In this document: positions 49,130 through 58,227 of the stretch, piece after piece
How positions within the stretch are numbered: the first letter of the stretch is position 1
Layout of the letters: every line of letters starts with the position of its first letter
From: Azorinus chamasolen
Lineage: Eukaryota > Mollusca > Bivalvia > Cardiida > Solecurtidae
NCBI GenBank assembly: GCA_963576725.1
Contig: OY755247.1
Span: 11,253,534 to 11,317,533 of the forward strand
Direction of reading: 5' to 3'
DNA length: 64,000 nt
Position numbers and translations under genes: made by a program
Notes under the pieces: model-generated
What the model saw: only the letters and a program-made list of their open reading frames with translations
Told to the model about the DNA's origin: nothing
The model's database searches: none

Positions 49130-49303
49130 CCCACCATCGTACCATTCCGCCATGATTCCGGTGAGTCGTGGCCGATTCCCTGTTATCTACATAAAAGTTG
49201 ATGTAATAGGGTACCGGGACCGGTTGCGATTTTGCGGAACATATGTGAAGGGGTTAGGGCCGAGAATTGTCACATTGCAAGCGTCTGATTGACATAAAAA
49301 ATC
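49130..49303 (+). promoter_or_regulatory. Possible promoter or first-exon leader
   Basis: Locally GC/CpG-richer than its surroundings (CCGGTGAGTCGTGGCCG, GTACCGGGACCGGTTGCG), directly upstream of a well-placed ATG and about 1 kb from the opposite-strand candidate start at 48282. No TATA box was singled out. Confidence 0.25.
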
Positions 49304-49390
49304 ATGGCGGCGTCTGGCGTTGGTCGACAGAAGAAAAGATTCAGTGTTGAAAAAAAAACACCAAATTTATTCAATTATTTCGAAAGATGA
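49304..49390 (+). CDS. Possible gene start, 28 codons, unrecognised
   Basis: AAAATCATGGCGGCG opens a frame MAASGVGRQKKRFSVEKK, T, P, NLFNYFER, then a stop at 49388. The context and composition (basic, CpG-containing) look like a real translation start. TPNLFNYF loosely recalls hydrophobic-aromatic peptide motifs but lacks the Q of a PIP box. No GT in the frame would splice in phase to the exon at 54727, so any link to that gene needs further exons. It may be a short upstream frame. Confidence 0.25.
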   Translation: MAASGVGRQKKRFSVEKKTPNLFNYFER

Positions 49391-49714
49391 GATGAAAAGG
49401 CGAGATCGCAATCAATTGTGAGGTCAATAATTAACTCTCTTATTCAAAATGTATTGACTGAAGAACGAAAAAAAGGGCAATAAGATAACAAACTGGCGAC
49501 CTGGTTTGTGATAAAATTCTACATTTATGGGGGGAAAATGTATCCCTGGTTGATTATAGAGGGTACTGGCATAGACAGGGTATTGAAATGTGCTGTATGC
49601 ATTGAGGTTAAATGTCAGCATTGCATTTTTTATTTTCAGCATTGAAAAAAAAATTGCCTAGTGTGTTAAAATTATCTGGAGCACTGTTCTAAAATTAGCC
49701 TAAACTTTTGTTTG

Positions 49715-49973
49715 TTAACTCTTTCCCCGAAGTAAACATATTTTCGCGCATTTGTAAACAGAGTATACCAAGATCAGACAGCTCCTATAGGAGCCGTCTG
49801 ATCAGGGTCTACTCTGTTTGCTATTGGAATTTGATAGATCTGTTTCTTTAGTTTCTAAAGTGGCTACAGTTTTTCACCTTCAACATTTCATCAACTATTT
49901 TGTTCATGAATATTCAGTTGGTATTAAAATTTGGAATAAATATATAGTCTTTAGAACAGGGAAAGGGCTTAGA
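49715..49973 (-). mobile_element. Family A2 MITE, complete
   Basis: TTAACTCTTTCCCCGAAGTA to GAACAGGGAAAGGGCTTAG; hairpin CAGACAGCTCCTATAGGAGC. Confidence 0.9.
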
Positions 49974-50041
49974 AACAATAGACTAGAGTGATTATTCCAT
50001 AGAATTTTATTATTCACTTTATGCTCAATCAATTTGAAACT

Positions 50042-50193
50042 TTTATAATAGGATATGATTTAGAATCAGATCTTTATTTTTCCATAAGCAAACAGATCAG
50101 ACTCCTGTAGGCACCATCTGATCTGGTTCTTCACTATTTACAACTTTATACAAGGGGGGAGAAAGGTGTTTCTGTGCATGATTGAAAGGGTTA
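50042..50193 (+). mobile_element. Family A MITE, right two-thirds
   Basis: ATAGGATATGATTTAGAATC, hairpin reduced (CAGATCAGACTCCTGTAGGC), end GATTGAAAGGGTTACG. Confidence 0.65.
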
Positions 50194-50204
50194 CGTCAGT
50201 TACC

Positions 50205-50450
50205 TTAACCTTTTCCCTCATATAAACGTGTTTTCACACATTTGCAAACAGAGTAGACCCAGATCAGACGGCTACTAGAGGAGCCGTCTGATCAGGGTCT
50301 GCTCCTGTTTGCTAACAGAATTTGATTGATCTGTTTCTTTGCTTTTTAAAATGACTGCACTGTTCCACCTTTGATATTTTAACTATTTTGTCCATGAATA
50401 TTCAGTAGGTATTGAAATTTTGAATAAACATAGAACAGGGAAAGGGGTAA
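50205..50450 (-). mobile_element. Family A2 MITE, complete
   Basis: TTAACCTTTTCCCTCATATA to GAACAGGGAAAGGGGTAA; hairpin CAGACGGCTACTAGAGGAGC. Confidence 0.9.
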
Positions 50451-50572
50451 GTAGTATACACATACAGTGATACTAATATGAGTACTACTAACACAATTTT
50501 AAGAATCCGATTTGTTTTGAAAATGAGGAGTAATACCCAATTGACCTATAAACTTTATCTTTTCTTCTGATA

Positions 50573-50806
50573 TTAACTCTTTCCTCCCTAAATACGCCTT
50601 TCTATGCCTCTGTAAAAGTCACTTTTTAAAACCATTGTGATAAATAGAGCATTTGTTCATAAGGAGCAAATTTTAATGCTCTATTTATCGCAATGGTTTA
50701 ACAACTAAAAAATTCTAAAATTTTCCTTTTCTCTAGTTAATGCTCCCTTTCGGTAGAGTTATTCAAAGAGGTTGGATCTAAAAATAGACTATGGGAGAAT
50801 GGGTTA
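50573..50806 (-). mobile_element. Family B MITE, complete (234 bp)
   Basis: TTAACTCTTTCCTCCCTAAA to TATGGGAGAATGGGTTAA; right arm carries an extra TTTTA. Confidence 0.92.
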
Positions 50807-51029
50807 ACCCAGTTTCCTCCATAAATATGCCTTTCTACACCTCTGTAAAATTCGCCTATTGAAACCATTGTGATAAATAGAGCATTTTGTTTCTATAGGA
50901 GTAAATGCTCTATTTATCACAATACGGTAGTTTCAAACTACAAAATTCTCTAACATTTTTCTTTTCTTTAGTTAATGCTCCTTTTTGGTAGATTTATTAA
51001 AAGGTTTGATCTAAAAATAGCCTATGAGG
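50803..51029 (-). mobile_element. Family B MITE, complete, abutting the last
   Basis: TTAACCCAGTTTCCTCCATA to TATGAGGTAATTGGTGAA. Two B copies in the same orientation share one TTAA. Confidence 0.9.
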
Positions 51030-51406
51030 TAATTGGTGAAAAACATTGTTTTGTTCACACCATGATTTCTAAAGTGGTGTAGGTATTTGCAGAATGTCAC
51101 TAGATTAAAACACAATAGGTAACCATGGCAATGGCTTGCAGACCTGTGTATACAATGTAATTCTTTATGAATGCATAATTATGTTTAATTGTTTGTTCCT
51201 CAGCAATGGCAGCAAAAGCTATTGATACCTAAGTAAAAAATCTTCACACTTAAGATCAAGGCCATCTGGCATTTTAATTAAAACAATCAATGTCATTCTT
51301 TTGTGTCCTTTGAACTTTAATTCAAAGTTTCTGGCTTGAGAATGACTCATCAAGTAGTAGTTGGCATCTAGACAAGGTAAATTCATGTATCCAGTCACTG
51401 GGAGTC
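51030..51406. other. Stretch without recognised feature
   Basis: Nothing recognised. Confidence 0.4.
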
Positions 51407-51901
51407 TTAACCCTTTCCTTCATATAAACACTTTTCACATGTTTGCTAACAGAGTAGACCCAGATCAGACAGCTCATAATTTATAGGAGTCATCTGATCA
51501 GGGTCTGCTCTATTTGATCATGGATTTTTATAGATATGTTTCTTTACTTTCTTATATGTCTTCAATGTTCCACCTTCCATATTTCATTATAACTACCGGT
51601 ATTTTGCCCATGAATATTCAGTGCATATGTGTATTGAAATTTGGAGTATTTTTAGGTCAAGTTTCATTACCTACTGAATATTCATTAACAAAATAGTTAT
51701 AAAGAAATATGGAAGGTGGAACATCGTAGACATTTTAGACAGCAAAGAAATAGATCCATCAAATTCTATTAGCAAACAGAGTAGACCCTGATTAGACGGC
51801 TCCTCTAGGAGCCGTCTGATCTGGGTCTACTCTGTTTGCAAATGCATGAAAACACGTTTATATTAGGGAAAGGGTTAAACATAGAACAGGGAAAGGGTTA
51901 A
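51407..51901 (-). mobile_element. Family A2 MITE split by another A2
   Basis: TTAACCCTTTCCTTCATATA to GTATTGAAATTTGGAG, inner A2, then ACATAGAACAGGGAAAGGGTTAA, which is the outer copy's own missing end. Hairpin CAGACAGCTCATAATTTATAGG. Confidence 0.88.
51648..51878 (+). mobile_element. Family A2 MITE, inner copy, left tip lost
   Basis: AGTTTCATTACCTACTGAATA to TATTAGGGAAAGGGTTAA; perfect CTCCTCTAGGAG loop. The first 25 bp of A2 are missing. Confidence 0.88.
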
Positions 51902-52174
51902 AACCTTGTGGCTGTGATGCCAGTCTGTTACACATTTTGGCTTCAAAGGAGTTTTATCTTACTCTTAGGCTTTGGAAAGGCTTCTGGAGAGCCAAGCTAT
52001 TCAAATTTTATTATAAGTCTGGGTCTCCACTTACAGTGAAATACGCGGAAACACCGCTGAGAATTGTTTGAAGAAAAAGTAGAGACTTACCATGGTTATA
52101 ATACATTTTATTGTGTGTAAATTGAATTAACATTGCTCTTAGTATGACTTGATTTATGCTGAATGATTGTGTTA

Positions 52175-52687
52175 TTAACCCATGACTCCATGAATATTCA
52201 TACATGTAAGAAATAATGACATCATGAATATAAATTAGATGAATATATATTTTTTTTATAATGGCACTGTTGGCACTTAACCCTTTCCCTGTTCTTTGTT
52301 TATTCCAAATGTTAATTCCTACTGAATATTCACTAAAAAAATAGTAATAAAGAAATATGGAAGGGGGAACATTGTAGACATTTTAGAAAGCAAAGAAACA
52401 GATCTATTCAATTCCACAAGCAAACAGAGTAGACCCTGATCAGATGGCTCCTCTAGGAGCCGTCTGATCTGGGTCTACTCTGTTTGCAAATGTGTGAAAA
52501 CACGTTTATATGAGGGAAAGGGTTAACACAGAAGTCTTTGGCCATGGCAGAAATCATAATCTATATTATTTCATATGGAAACAACAGACCCTGGTCAGAC
52601 AGCTCCTACATGAGCAGTCTGATCTCAGTGATCTGGGTCTGCTCTGTTTTAAAAGGTGTTAAAAGGCGTAATAATGGTGTAAAGGGA
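52175..52687 (+). mobile_element. Family A1 MITE split by A2
   Basis: TTAACCCATGACTCCATGAA to ATAATGGCACTGTTGGCAC, A2 insert, then CACAGAAGTCTTTGGCCATGG, hairpin GACAGCTCCTACATGAGC with an extra TCAGTGATC, end ATGGTGTAAAGGG. Confidence 0.9.
52277..52526 (+). mobile_element. Family A2 MITE, complete (250 bp), inside A1
   Basis: TTAACCCTTTCCCTGTTCTT to TATGAGGGAAAGGGTTAA; TTAA on both sides. Confidence 0.95.
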
Positions 52688-52870
52688 TTCTACAGTATTT
52701 TTAGATGTGATGTAACATCAGAACAATAGGTGCATTTTGTTTAACACATGTGGGATGTATATGAAAGCAGATATTTTAATTGGTTTATTGTTTGAGAGAC
52801 ATATTTTATTATAAATTACGTTAACGTGCAAAGTGATTACCCATGCAAACAGTTTGGATCCAGATGAGAT

Positions 52871-53042
52871 GTTTTGAAGAAATCACGAGCTATTGTCGTA
52901 ACTCCGGCAGCGGCGTCGTTATCGTCAGAAATCTTAAAATTGGCCATAACTTCTTCAATTTTTCATTTACAACCTCCATTTTTGGTATGCATCTTGACAA
53001 TGACGACAGTCGAGCGTTGGCACCCGCTTGCGGTGCTCTTGT
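52871..53042 (+). mobile_element. Element L2, 5'-shortened
   Basis: TTTTGAAGAAATCACGAGCTA, CCATAACTTCTTCAATTTTTC, end GCACCCGCTTGCGGTGCTC TTGTTT. Near its end GCACC/GGTGC can form a small stem. Confidence 0.78.
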
Positions 53043-53353
53043 TTGGCATAAACTTTAGAATCGGGGCCATGATCTGATCTGGGTCTGCTCTGTTTGCAAT
53101 GATATCAAATGGCATCTGTATCAGGCAAAGGGTCAAAAGGAATATTCATTCTTTTATTTTACAGTTATTTCTAACCAGTCTCAGAGAGAGATCATCTAAT
53201 ATGTCAGCAAGGATATGTAACAAAGAAAACACACTGGGAACAGAGAGGAAAAGGTTTGATATTACCATAAATTATTGATATATATATGTTTGATTGTTGT
53301 TTATTTTTGCACCTTTGCAAACAGATAATACCCAGATCAAATGGCTCTAGTAT
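53043..53353. mobile_element. Two family A fragments with a gap
   Basis: 53043-53137: GATCTGATCTGGGTCTGCTCTG and the end AGGCAAAGGGTC. 53306-53353: TTTGCAAACAGATAATACCC AGATCAAATGGCTC. Confidence 0.6.
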
Positions 53354-53440
53354 AGAGGTGTAACAAGAGATCAAACTATTCTAAACTATTGCAATAGTAT
53401 CGTGATAGTATTTTATAAAATTTCGCTAATTACTATTCAT
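53354..53440 (+). mobile_element. Element X end
   Basis: AGAGGTGTAACAAGAGATCA with CTATTGCAATAGTATCGTGAT. A related end at 62950-63050 reads, reversed, TAGGGGTGTAATGATGGATC. GGGGTGTAA-type ends are known in hAT-like elements of animals; assignment is tentative. Confidence 0.4.
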
Positions 53441-53961
53441 ACACTTAAGCGGTGGTCACAACCCGCCGTACGTGCAAGTGCGTGTTGTCTACGTGCAAAA
53501 ACGTAGGGAAATTTTAGGGATCCGTACGTGGTGAGTACGGCCTCCGTACGGATTTCGGAGCACGCAGACACGCCGTAGCATTTTAAGTGCATGCAAAACT
53601 TTCGCTGTGTTCGGGCTACGGATTCACCAACGTACGTGCAACGCGCGTGCCTTCTACAGCCAACGTGCGCACAACGCACTGACTCCGTGAGTGTTTTAAT
53701 CTTTTTTCCCCCAGTCGCTTGCTCTACAGACGGCGCACTTAGCACGTACGTGTTGCGCACGTTATAAGTATGTGGTCCGTGCTCACTCGGCACTTCCCCA
53801 GTTCTACTGTCAAATGAACTGACAAAACGCATGTGTACCATACATGAGCAGCACGTGGACCGTACGGCCTCCGTACGATAATGCGACAATCGCACGGAGA
53901 ACGTACGTTGTGAGCACGTTGTAAGCACTTTCAACTCACTTACCACGTGTGCAACGTACGA
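53441..53961. other. CpG-rich block dense in CGTACG and ACGTGC
   Basis: About 520 bp that are much richer in GC and CpG than the rest of the window. CGTACG/GTACGT/ACGTGC-type words recur throughout; GTACGGCCTCCGTACG occurs twice (about 53537 and 53857). The 192-codon minus-strand frame across it reflects the lack of AT-rich stops; the translation (rich in R, S, C, T, V, H) matches nothing known to me. Probably part of a mobile element. Confidence 0.6.
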
Positions 53962-54109
53962 TGCAGTAACTCGGCGTCTCATCAGGATCCAAACTGTTTG
54001 GCCATCTGATAGCATTTTTGTAGACTAATTGATTATAGCTAGAATTTTGAAAATGTAGTGGGTTAACAGTTATGTAAGAATAATTTGCTAGCAAGCTAAA
54101 GGTTAATTA

Positions 54110-54212
54110 TGCAGTTTCTTCCATAGCTTAAAGATTCTGTGTACTTGTTCCAGCTAATAAATACTCATGGTGCCATTTTTCTTACATGAATATTAACCAG
54201 GTGATGGATTAA
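54110..54212 (-). mobile_element. Family A right half
   Basis: TATGCAGTTTCTTCCATAGC to ATGAATATTAACCAGGTGATGG. Confidence 0.65.
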
Positions 54213-54458
54213 CCCTTTCCCTGTTTTATGTTTATTCCAAATTTCAGTACCTCATTAATATTCATTAACAAAATAGTTATAAAGAAATATGGAAGGTTGA
54301 ACATTGTAGAAATTTTAGAAAGCAAAGAAACAGATCTATCAAATTCTATAAGCAAAAAGAGCAGACCATGATCAGAAGGCTCCTCTAGGAGCCGTCTGAT
54401 CTGGGTCTACTCTTTTTGCAAATGCGTGAAAACACGTTTATATGAGGGAAAGGGTTAA
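54209..54458 (+). mobile_element. Family A2 MITE, complete (250 bp)
   Basis: TTAACCCTTTCCCTGTTTTA to TATGAGGGAAAGGGTTAA; hairpin GAAGGCTCCTCTAGGAGCC. Confidence 0.94.
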
Positions 54459-54705
54459 CCCTTTACTCTGTGAATATTCATGTAAGAAATAATGATGCCA
54501 TGAATATCGAAATGATATGATTTTTATAAATGAATACTGGAAATTTTGAGAATGGCAGAAACTGCACATGTAGATTCATAGCTTTTTTATTTCATGAGCA
54601 AACAGAGCAGACCCTGATCATAAGGCTCCTATAGGAGCAGTCTGGCCTGGGTGTACTCTGTTTGCAAAGGCTTGGAAAGCCATATTTATGGAGGAAAGGG
54701 TGAAA
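54455..54705 (+). mobile_element. Family A1 MITE, complete (251 bp)
   Basis: TTAACCCTTTACTCTGTGAA to TATGGAGGAAAGGGTGAA. Shares TTAA with A2 and ends 21 bp before the exon at 54727. Confidence 0.92.
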
Positions 54706-54726
54706 CCATGAGTGTTGTACTTTCAG

Positions 54727-54881
54727 TAAACTCCCTGTTCCATCTGGTGTGATGTCTGCCAAAAAGGGAGTTAAGCGTCCTAACTCGGGCACTGAGAACA
54801 TGCCAGAAGTCAAAAGGTCCCCTACAAAGCCAATGAGACGGCCACTGATTGAAACAAAGGAAACACAGAAGACAGCAACAG
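54727..54881 (+). CDS. Exon a of an unrecognised basic protein gene
   Basis: Acceptor GTACTTTCAG/T at 54726 and donor CAACAG/GTTTGT after 54881. Read with phase 2 in and phase 1 out it codes KLPVPSGVMSAKKGVKRPNS, GTENMPEVKR, SPTKPMRRPLIETKETQKTA, T. It is open and rich in K, R, P, S and T, with SPTK as a minimal proline-directed (CDK-type) site. The alternative reading is a first exon with ATG at 54752. It joins in frame to the exons at 58072, 59122 and 61381. A nuclear or cytoskeletal role is only an inference from composition. Confidence 0.75.
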
Positions 54882-54897
54882 GTTTGTTCAAAGTTAA

Positions 54898-55105
54898 GCT
54901 GAACCCTCTCCTTCATATAAACGCCTTTTCACGCATTTGCAAACAGAGTAGAGCCAGTTCAGACAGGCCTATAGGAGCCGTCTGATCTGAGTCTGCACTG
55001 TTTGCTTCTGGAAATTTATAAATATGATTATGCAGTTTCCAAAAAAGTGAAACTTCTCTTTTCCATGCTCAATTTTATTGAAATAGTAAACACCGAAAGG
55101 GTTAA
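54898..55105 (-). mobile_element. Family A2 MITE, hairpin shortened
   Basis: TGAACCCTCTCCTTCATATA to ACACCGAAAGGGTTAA; starts 16 bp after the donor of exon a. Confidence 0.85.
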
Positions 55106-55350
55106 CCCTTTCCCTGTTCAGTATTAGGGCGAATTTCAATACCTACTGAATATTCATTAACAAAATAGTTATAAAGAAATATGGAAGGTGGAACATTGTA
55201 GACATTTTAGAAAGCAAAGAAACAGGTCTACCAAATTCCTTTAACAAACAGAGCAGACCCTGATTAGATAGCTCCTCTAGGAGCCGTCTGATCTGGGTCT
55301 ACTCTGTTTGCAAATGCGTGAAAACATGTTTATATAAGGGAAAGGGTTAA
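55102..55350 (+). mobile_element. Family A2 MITE, complete (249 bp)
   Basis: TTAACCCTTTCCCTGTTCAG to TATAAGGGAAAGGGTTAA; shares TTAA with the previous copy in opposite orientation. Confidence 0.93.
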
Positions 55351-55380
55351 GCAAAAGTGTTTTGTCTGGTAGACAAAGTA

Positions 55381-55490
55381 TTGCAAACAGTGTAGACACC
55401 GATCATTAATGAGCTTTCTGAATAGCTATCTGTTTGCATATATGTTCCAGATCTGATTCGGTAATGCCATGGCAACAATTTTTACTTCTT
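55381..55490. mobile_element. R/A hairpin fragment
   Basis: TTGCAAACAGTGTAGACACC, then ATCTGTTTGCATATATG; loop rearranged. Confidence 0.5.
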
Positions 55491-55681
55491 TTCAATTTTG
55501 AATACAATAAATTAACGCCTTTGCAAACCAAATAGACCCAGATCAGACATCTCTTGTTGGAGCCATCTGATCAGGGTCTGCCTGTGTATGAAATTATAAT
55601 GGATCTGACTTCAGTTTCTGTCAATACTTACAAATACTGTGTACATAATAATTATGACATCATAAAAATTCCGCAAATAAA

Positions 55682-56816
55682 TATCGTCGCTGTGCTGACA
55701 AAACCTCGTATAATGAAAATCACTACTTTTCAGGAGAAGCAAAAAACAGATTTTTTAATGAATTCGTCTTTATGTGACAAATAAGGTCTAAATTCTGGTA
55801 TCATATTAAAACACAAATTAATTGATGAAACTTCATTTATTCTATCATTGATAAAACATTATTTTTTCTATCATTTGGTATGACGATTTTTTAAATGTAC
55901 AATATTTTTGTACCAAGTTTTGTTCAACTTATGTATATACGAGCTTTTACCACCTATACGATATTTCGTCGTTTATTAGCTCCACTTTTTCAAAAAGTGG
56001 AGCTATTGTCATGACCCTCTCGTCGGCGTCGGCGTTGGTTAACCTTTTTGTTAAGGTCCTTTTCTCAGAAACCATCAAATATATTTGGATCATATTTGGT
56101 ATGTATGTTTACTATCACAAGGGGAACCCATTTCACAAGGGTAGGTAACCCTAAAATTAATTTTGCCATAGTTATGCCCCTTTTTCGACTTAGAATTTTC
56201 ATTTTTGGTTAAGTTTTATGTTCAGGTCCATGTCTCAGAAACTGTCCAAGATATTTGGTTCAAATTTGGTATGCATGTTAACTATTACAAGGGGGACCCA
56301 TTCCACAAGGGCAGGTAACCCTAAAGTTAATTTTGCTATAGTTATCTGCCCTTTCTGACTTAGACTTCCACTACACTATCCAGCACTAAAGAAAGTGGAG
56401 CGCGCTGTCTGCGGACAGCTCTTGTTTTTTATCCGGCGATCATGATATACGACAATTTACATTTCACTTGAGTCTAAGCTTTGTACCATGACACACCAAG
56501 AAAAGGACAGACCTATGCTCTATGTACCACAATACATGCACTGACCTAATCTGCATGTGTTTTGATATGTTTAATGTCATTGCTCCGCATGCTTGAAGAG
56601 TAAAATTTATACGAGGTTTTGATATTGAAAAATTCAGACCAATAAATATACGAGGTTTAGACACAGGCGAGTTTTGACACTTTTCATTGGTCGATTGCGC
56701 TGAGATTTTGACAGGATGTGGGCATTGTACATTTAAATCAGAAATCATGAAGAAACTATTTTCGGCCAAAATGGATATACGAGGTTTTGTCAGCACAGCG
56801 ACGATATGTATGATGT
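55682..56816. mobile_element. Element P, about 1.1 kb, long inverted ends
   Basis: ATATCGTCGCTGTGCTGACA AAACCTCGTAT at the left is matched exactly inverted at the right. TATACGAGGTTT also recurs twice inside (about 56608, 56648). Flanks suggest a 2-4 bp AT target repeat. An N2-type element is nested at 55978. No transposase frame; the 125-codon frame at 56464-56841 runs across the right end and is not credited. Confidence 0.8.
55978..56427 (+). mobile_element. Element N2 (AGCTCCAC hairpin type), inside P
   Basis: Starts with the perfect palindrome AGCTCCACT..AGTGGAGCT (27 bp), ends GCGGACAGCTCTTGTTT. Contains two diverged 180-bp units with CTCAGAAAC, ATATTTGG, CACAAGG and AGGTAACCCTAAA. Same plan as L1/L2: GAGCT hairpin at one end, CTCTTGTTT at the other. 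Confidence 0.8.
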
Positions 56817-56991
56817 CATTATTTGTATGAATATTCAACAATGGTTATTATGACAGGGGGATTTAGTTGATATAGTTGGATTATTAGAAATTAGTAAAAC
56901 AAACATTAATAGTGAAATCATTCACTTTCTATTTGTGCTATGTAAGGAAGTGTTGTAAATTCTTTCTGTAAGCTTCTTGATGACAAGTTTT

Positions 56992-57462
56992 GAGCAACAG
57001 TGTGGATGCAGGAACTGTTCCAGGTAATGAGCAACAGTGTGGGTGCAGGAACTGTGCCAGGTAATGAGCAACAGTGTGGGTTCAGGAACTGTGTCAGGTA
57101 ATGAGCAACAGTGTGGGTCCAGAAACTGTGCCAGGTAATGAGCAACAGTGTGGGTGCAGGAACTGTGCCAGGTAATGAGCAACAGTGTGGGTGCAGGAAC
57201 TGTGCCAGGTAATGAGCAACAGTGTGGGTCAGAAACTGTGCCAGGTAATGAGCAACTGTGGGACCAGAAACTGTGCCAGGTAATGAGCAACTGTGGGACC
57301 AGAAACTGTGCCAGGTAATGAGCAACAGTGTTTGCCCAGGAACTGTGCCAGGTAATGAGCAATAGTTTGGGTTCAAAAACAACATGTATGCCAAGGAATG
57401 AACAACAGTGTGGGACCACAAACTGTGCCAGGTAATGAGCAAAAGTGCTGGTCCAGGAAATG
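56992..57462 (+). repeat. 37-bp minisatellite, about 13 units
   Basis: Unit GAGCAACAGTGTGGGTGCAG plus GAACTGTGCCAGGTAAT. Units vary at GGTGCAG/GGTCCAG/GGACCAG; two lack CAGT. The two long minus-strand frames (174 and 181 codons) are translations of this array. Confidence 0.95.
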
Positions 57463-57528
57463 ATCATCAGGGAATTTTACACTGATTATGATTTTGAAAT
57501 AATTGAAAGAAAAAATTGCTGACAAAGG

Positions 57529-57758
57529 TTAACCCATTACCTCATAGGCTATATTTACATGCAACCTCTTCAAATAAATCTACTGAAAAGGAGCATTAAC
57601 TAGAGAAAAAGGAACATTTTATAATTTTGTAGATTGAAACCACTGTGATAAATAGAGCATTTGCTCCTATAGGAGCAAATGCTCTATTTATAACAATGGT
57701 TTCACAAAATGACCTTTACAGAGTCGTCAAAAGACGTAAATATGAGGGAAAGGGTTAA
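57529..57758 (+). mobile_element. Family B MITE, complete (230 bp)
   Basis: TTAACCCATTACCTCATAGG to TATGAGGGAAAGGGTTAA; perfect hairpin. Confidence 0.93.
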
Positions 57759-58010
57759 CACTACCCCATGAATATTCATGTAAGAATAATGACATCATGA
57801 ATATTAATTAAATTAAGTGTTATAATAGTAGCACATGGACACAGGAATTTGTGGCCTCAGCAAAAAGCATTATCTGATTTTAATCATTTCTATGTTATAT
57901 CATTAGCAAACAGCAGACCCTGATCAGACGGCTCCTATAGGAGCTGTCTGATCTGGGTCTTTGCTCTTTGCAAAGGCATAGAAACACGTATTAATTGAGT
58001 AAAGGGTTAA
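57755..58010 (+). mobile_element. Family A1 MITE, complete (256 bp)
   Basis: TTAACACTACCCCATGAATA to TTGAGTAAAGGGTTAA; shares TTAA with B and ends 61 bp before exon b. Confidence 0.92.
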
Positions 58011-58071
58011 GAAGGATAGTTTTGGGTTGTGTCCTAATGTTTTGTAGTTACATGTACTGTATATACTGCAG

Positions 58072-58176
58072 ATCGTACAGTTACCAAAGCCAAGAGAATT
58101 ATCACCAAGGGACAACAAGCAAGCAGTACGTCAGTAATGGCCGCAAGACAGAGTAAGCGACTGTTAGATCAGAAAG
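58072..58176 (+). CDS. Exon b of the same gene
   Basis: Acceptor ATACTGCAG before 58072, donor GAAAG/GTATTG after 58176. 105 bases, phase 1 in and out. Codes (with the split codon D) RTVTKAKRIITKGQQASSTS, VMAARQSKRLLDQK. Basic and probably unstructured. Confidence 0.8.
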
Positions 58177-58227
58177 GTATTGCCATGGAGCCAAGGCTTC
58201 TGCTTTGTGGGTTGAAGCCCGGTTGAA

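Larger units (their letters stand above)
47298..49714. other. 2.4-kb stretch free of TTAA/C/D MITEs
   Basis: The longest stretch in the window with no recognised mobile element. It holds the two candidate gene starts described separately (48195-48282 minus, 49304 plus). Confidence 0.55.
52821..54106 (+). mobile_element. Family H MITE split by more than 1 kb of inserts
   Basis: Left: CGTTAACGTGCAAAGTGATTAC and GCAAACAGTTTGGATCCAG ATGAGATG (to 52870). Right: GTAACTCGGCGTCTCATCAGG ATCCAAACTGTTTG (from 53962) to GCAAGCTAAAGGTTAA. Between lie L2, A fragments, X and the CpG-rich block. Confidence 0.7.
55511..56852 (-). mobile_element. Family A MITE split by element P
   Basis: TTAACGCCTTTGCAAACCAAA, hairpin CATCTCTTGTTGGAGCCATC, ACATCATAAAAATTCCGC, P insert, then ATGATGTCATTATTTG and ATGAATATTCAACAATGG. 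Confidence 0.75.

Noticed and set aside
53437..54015. 192-codon minus-strand frame as a gene
   Set aside because: It lies in the CpG-rich block, where AT-rich stop codons are rare, ends in a MITE hairpin arm and has no recognisable domain.
53874..54015. Join of the CGTACG block to H as a coding exon
   Set aside because: The frame simply continues into the H hairpin arm; splice signals are lacking.
56985..57462. CRISPR array
   Set aside because: Direct head-to-tail units without unique spacers, in a eukaryotic context.
56918..57467. 174- and 181-codon minus-strand frames
   Set aside because: They are two frames of the same 37-bp tandem repeat.
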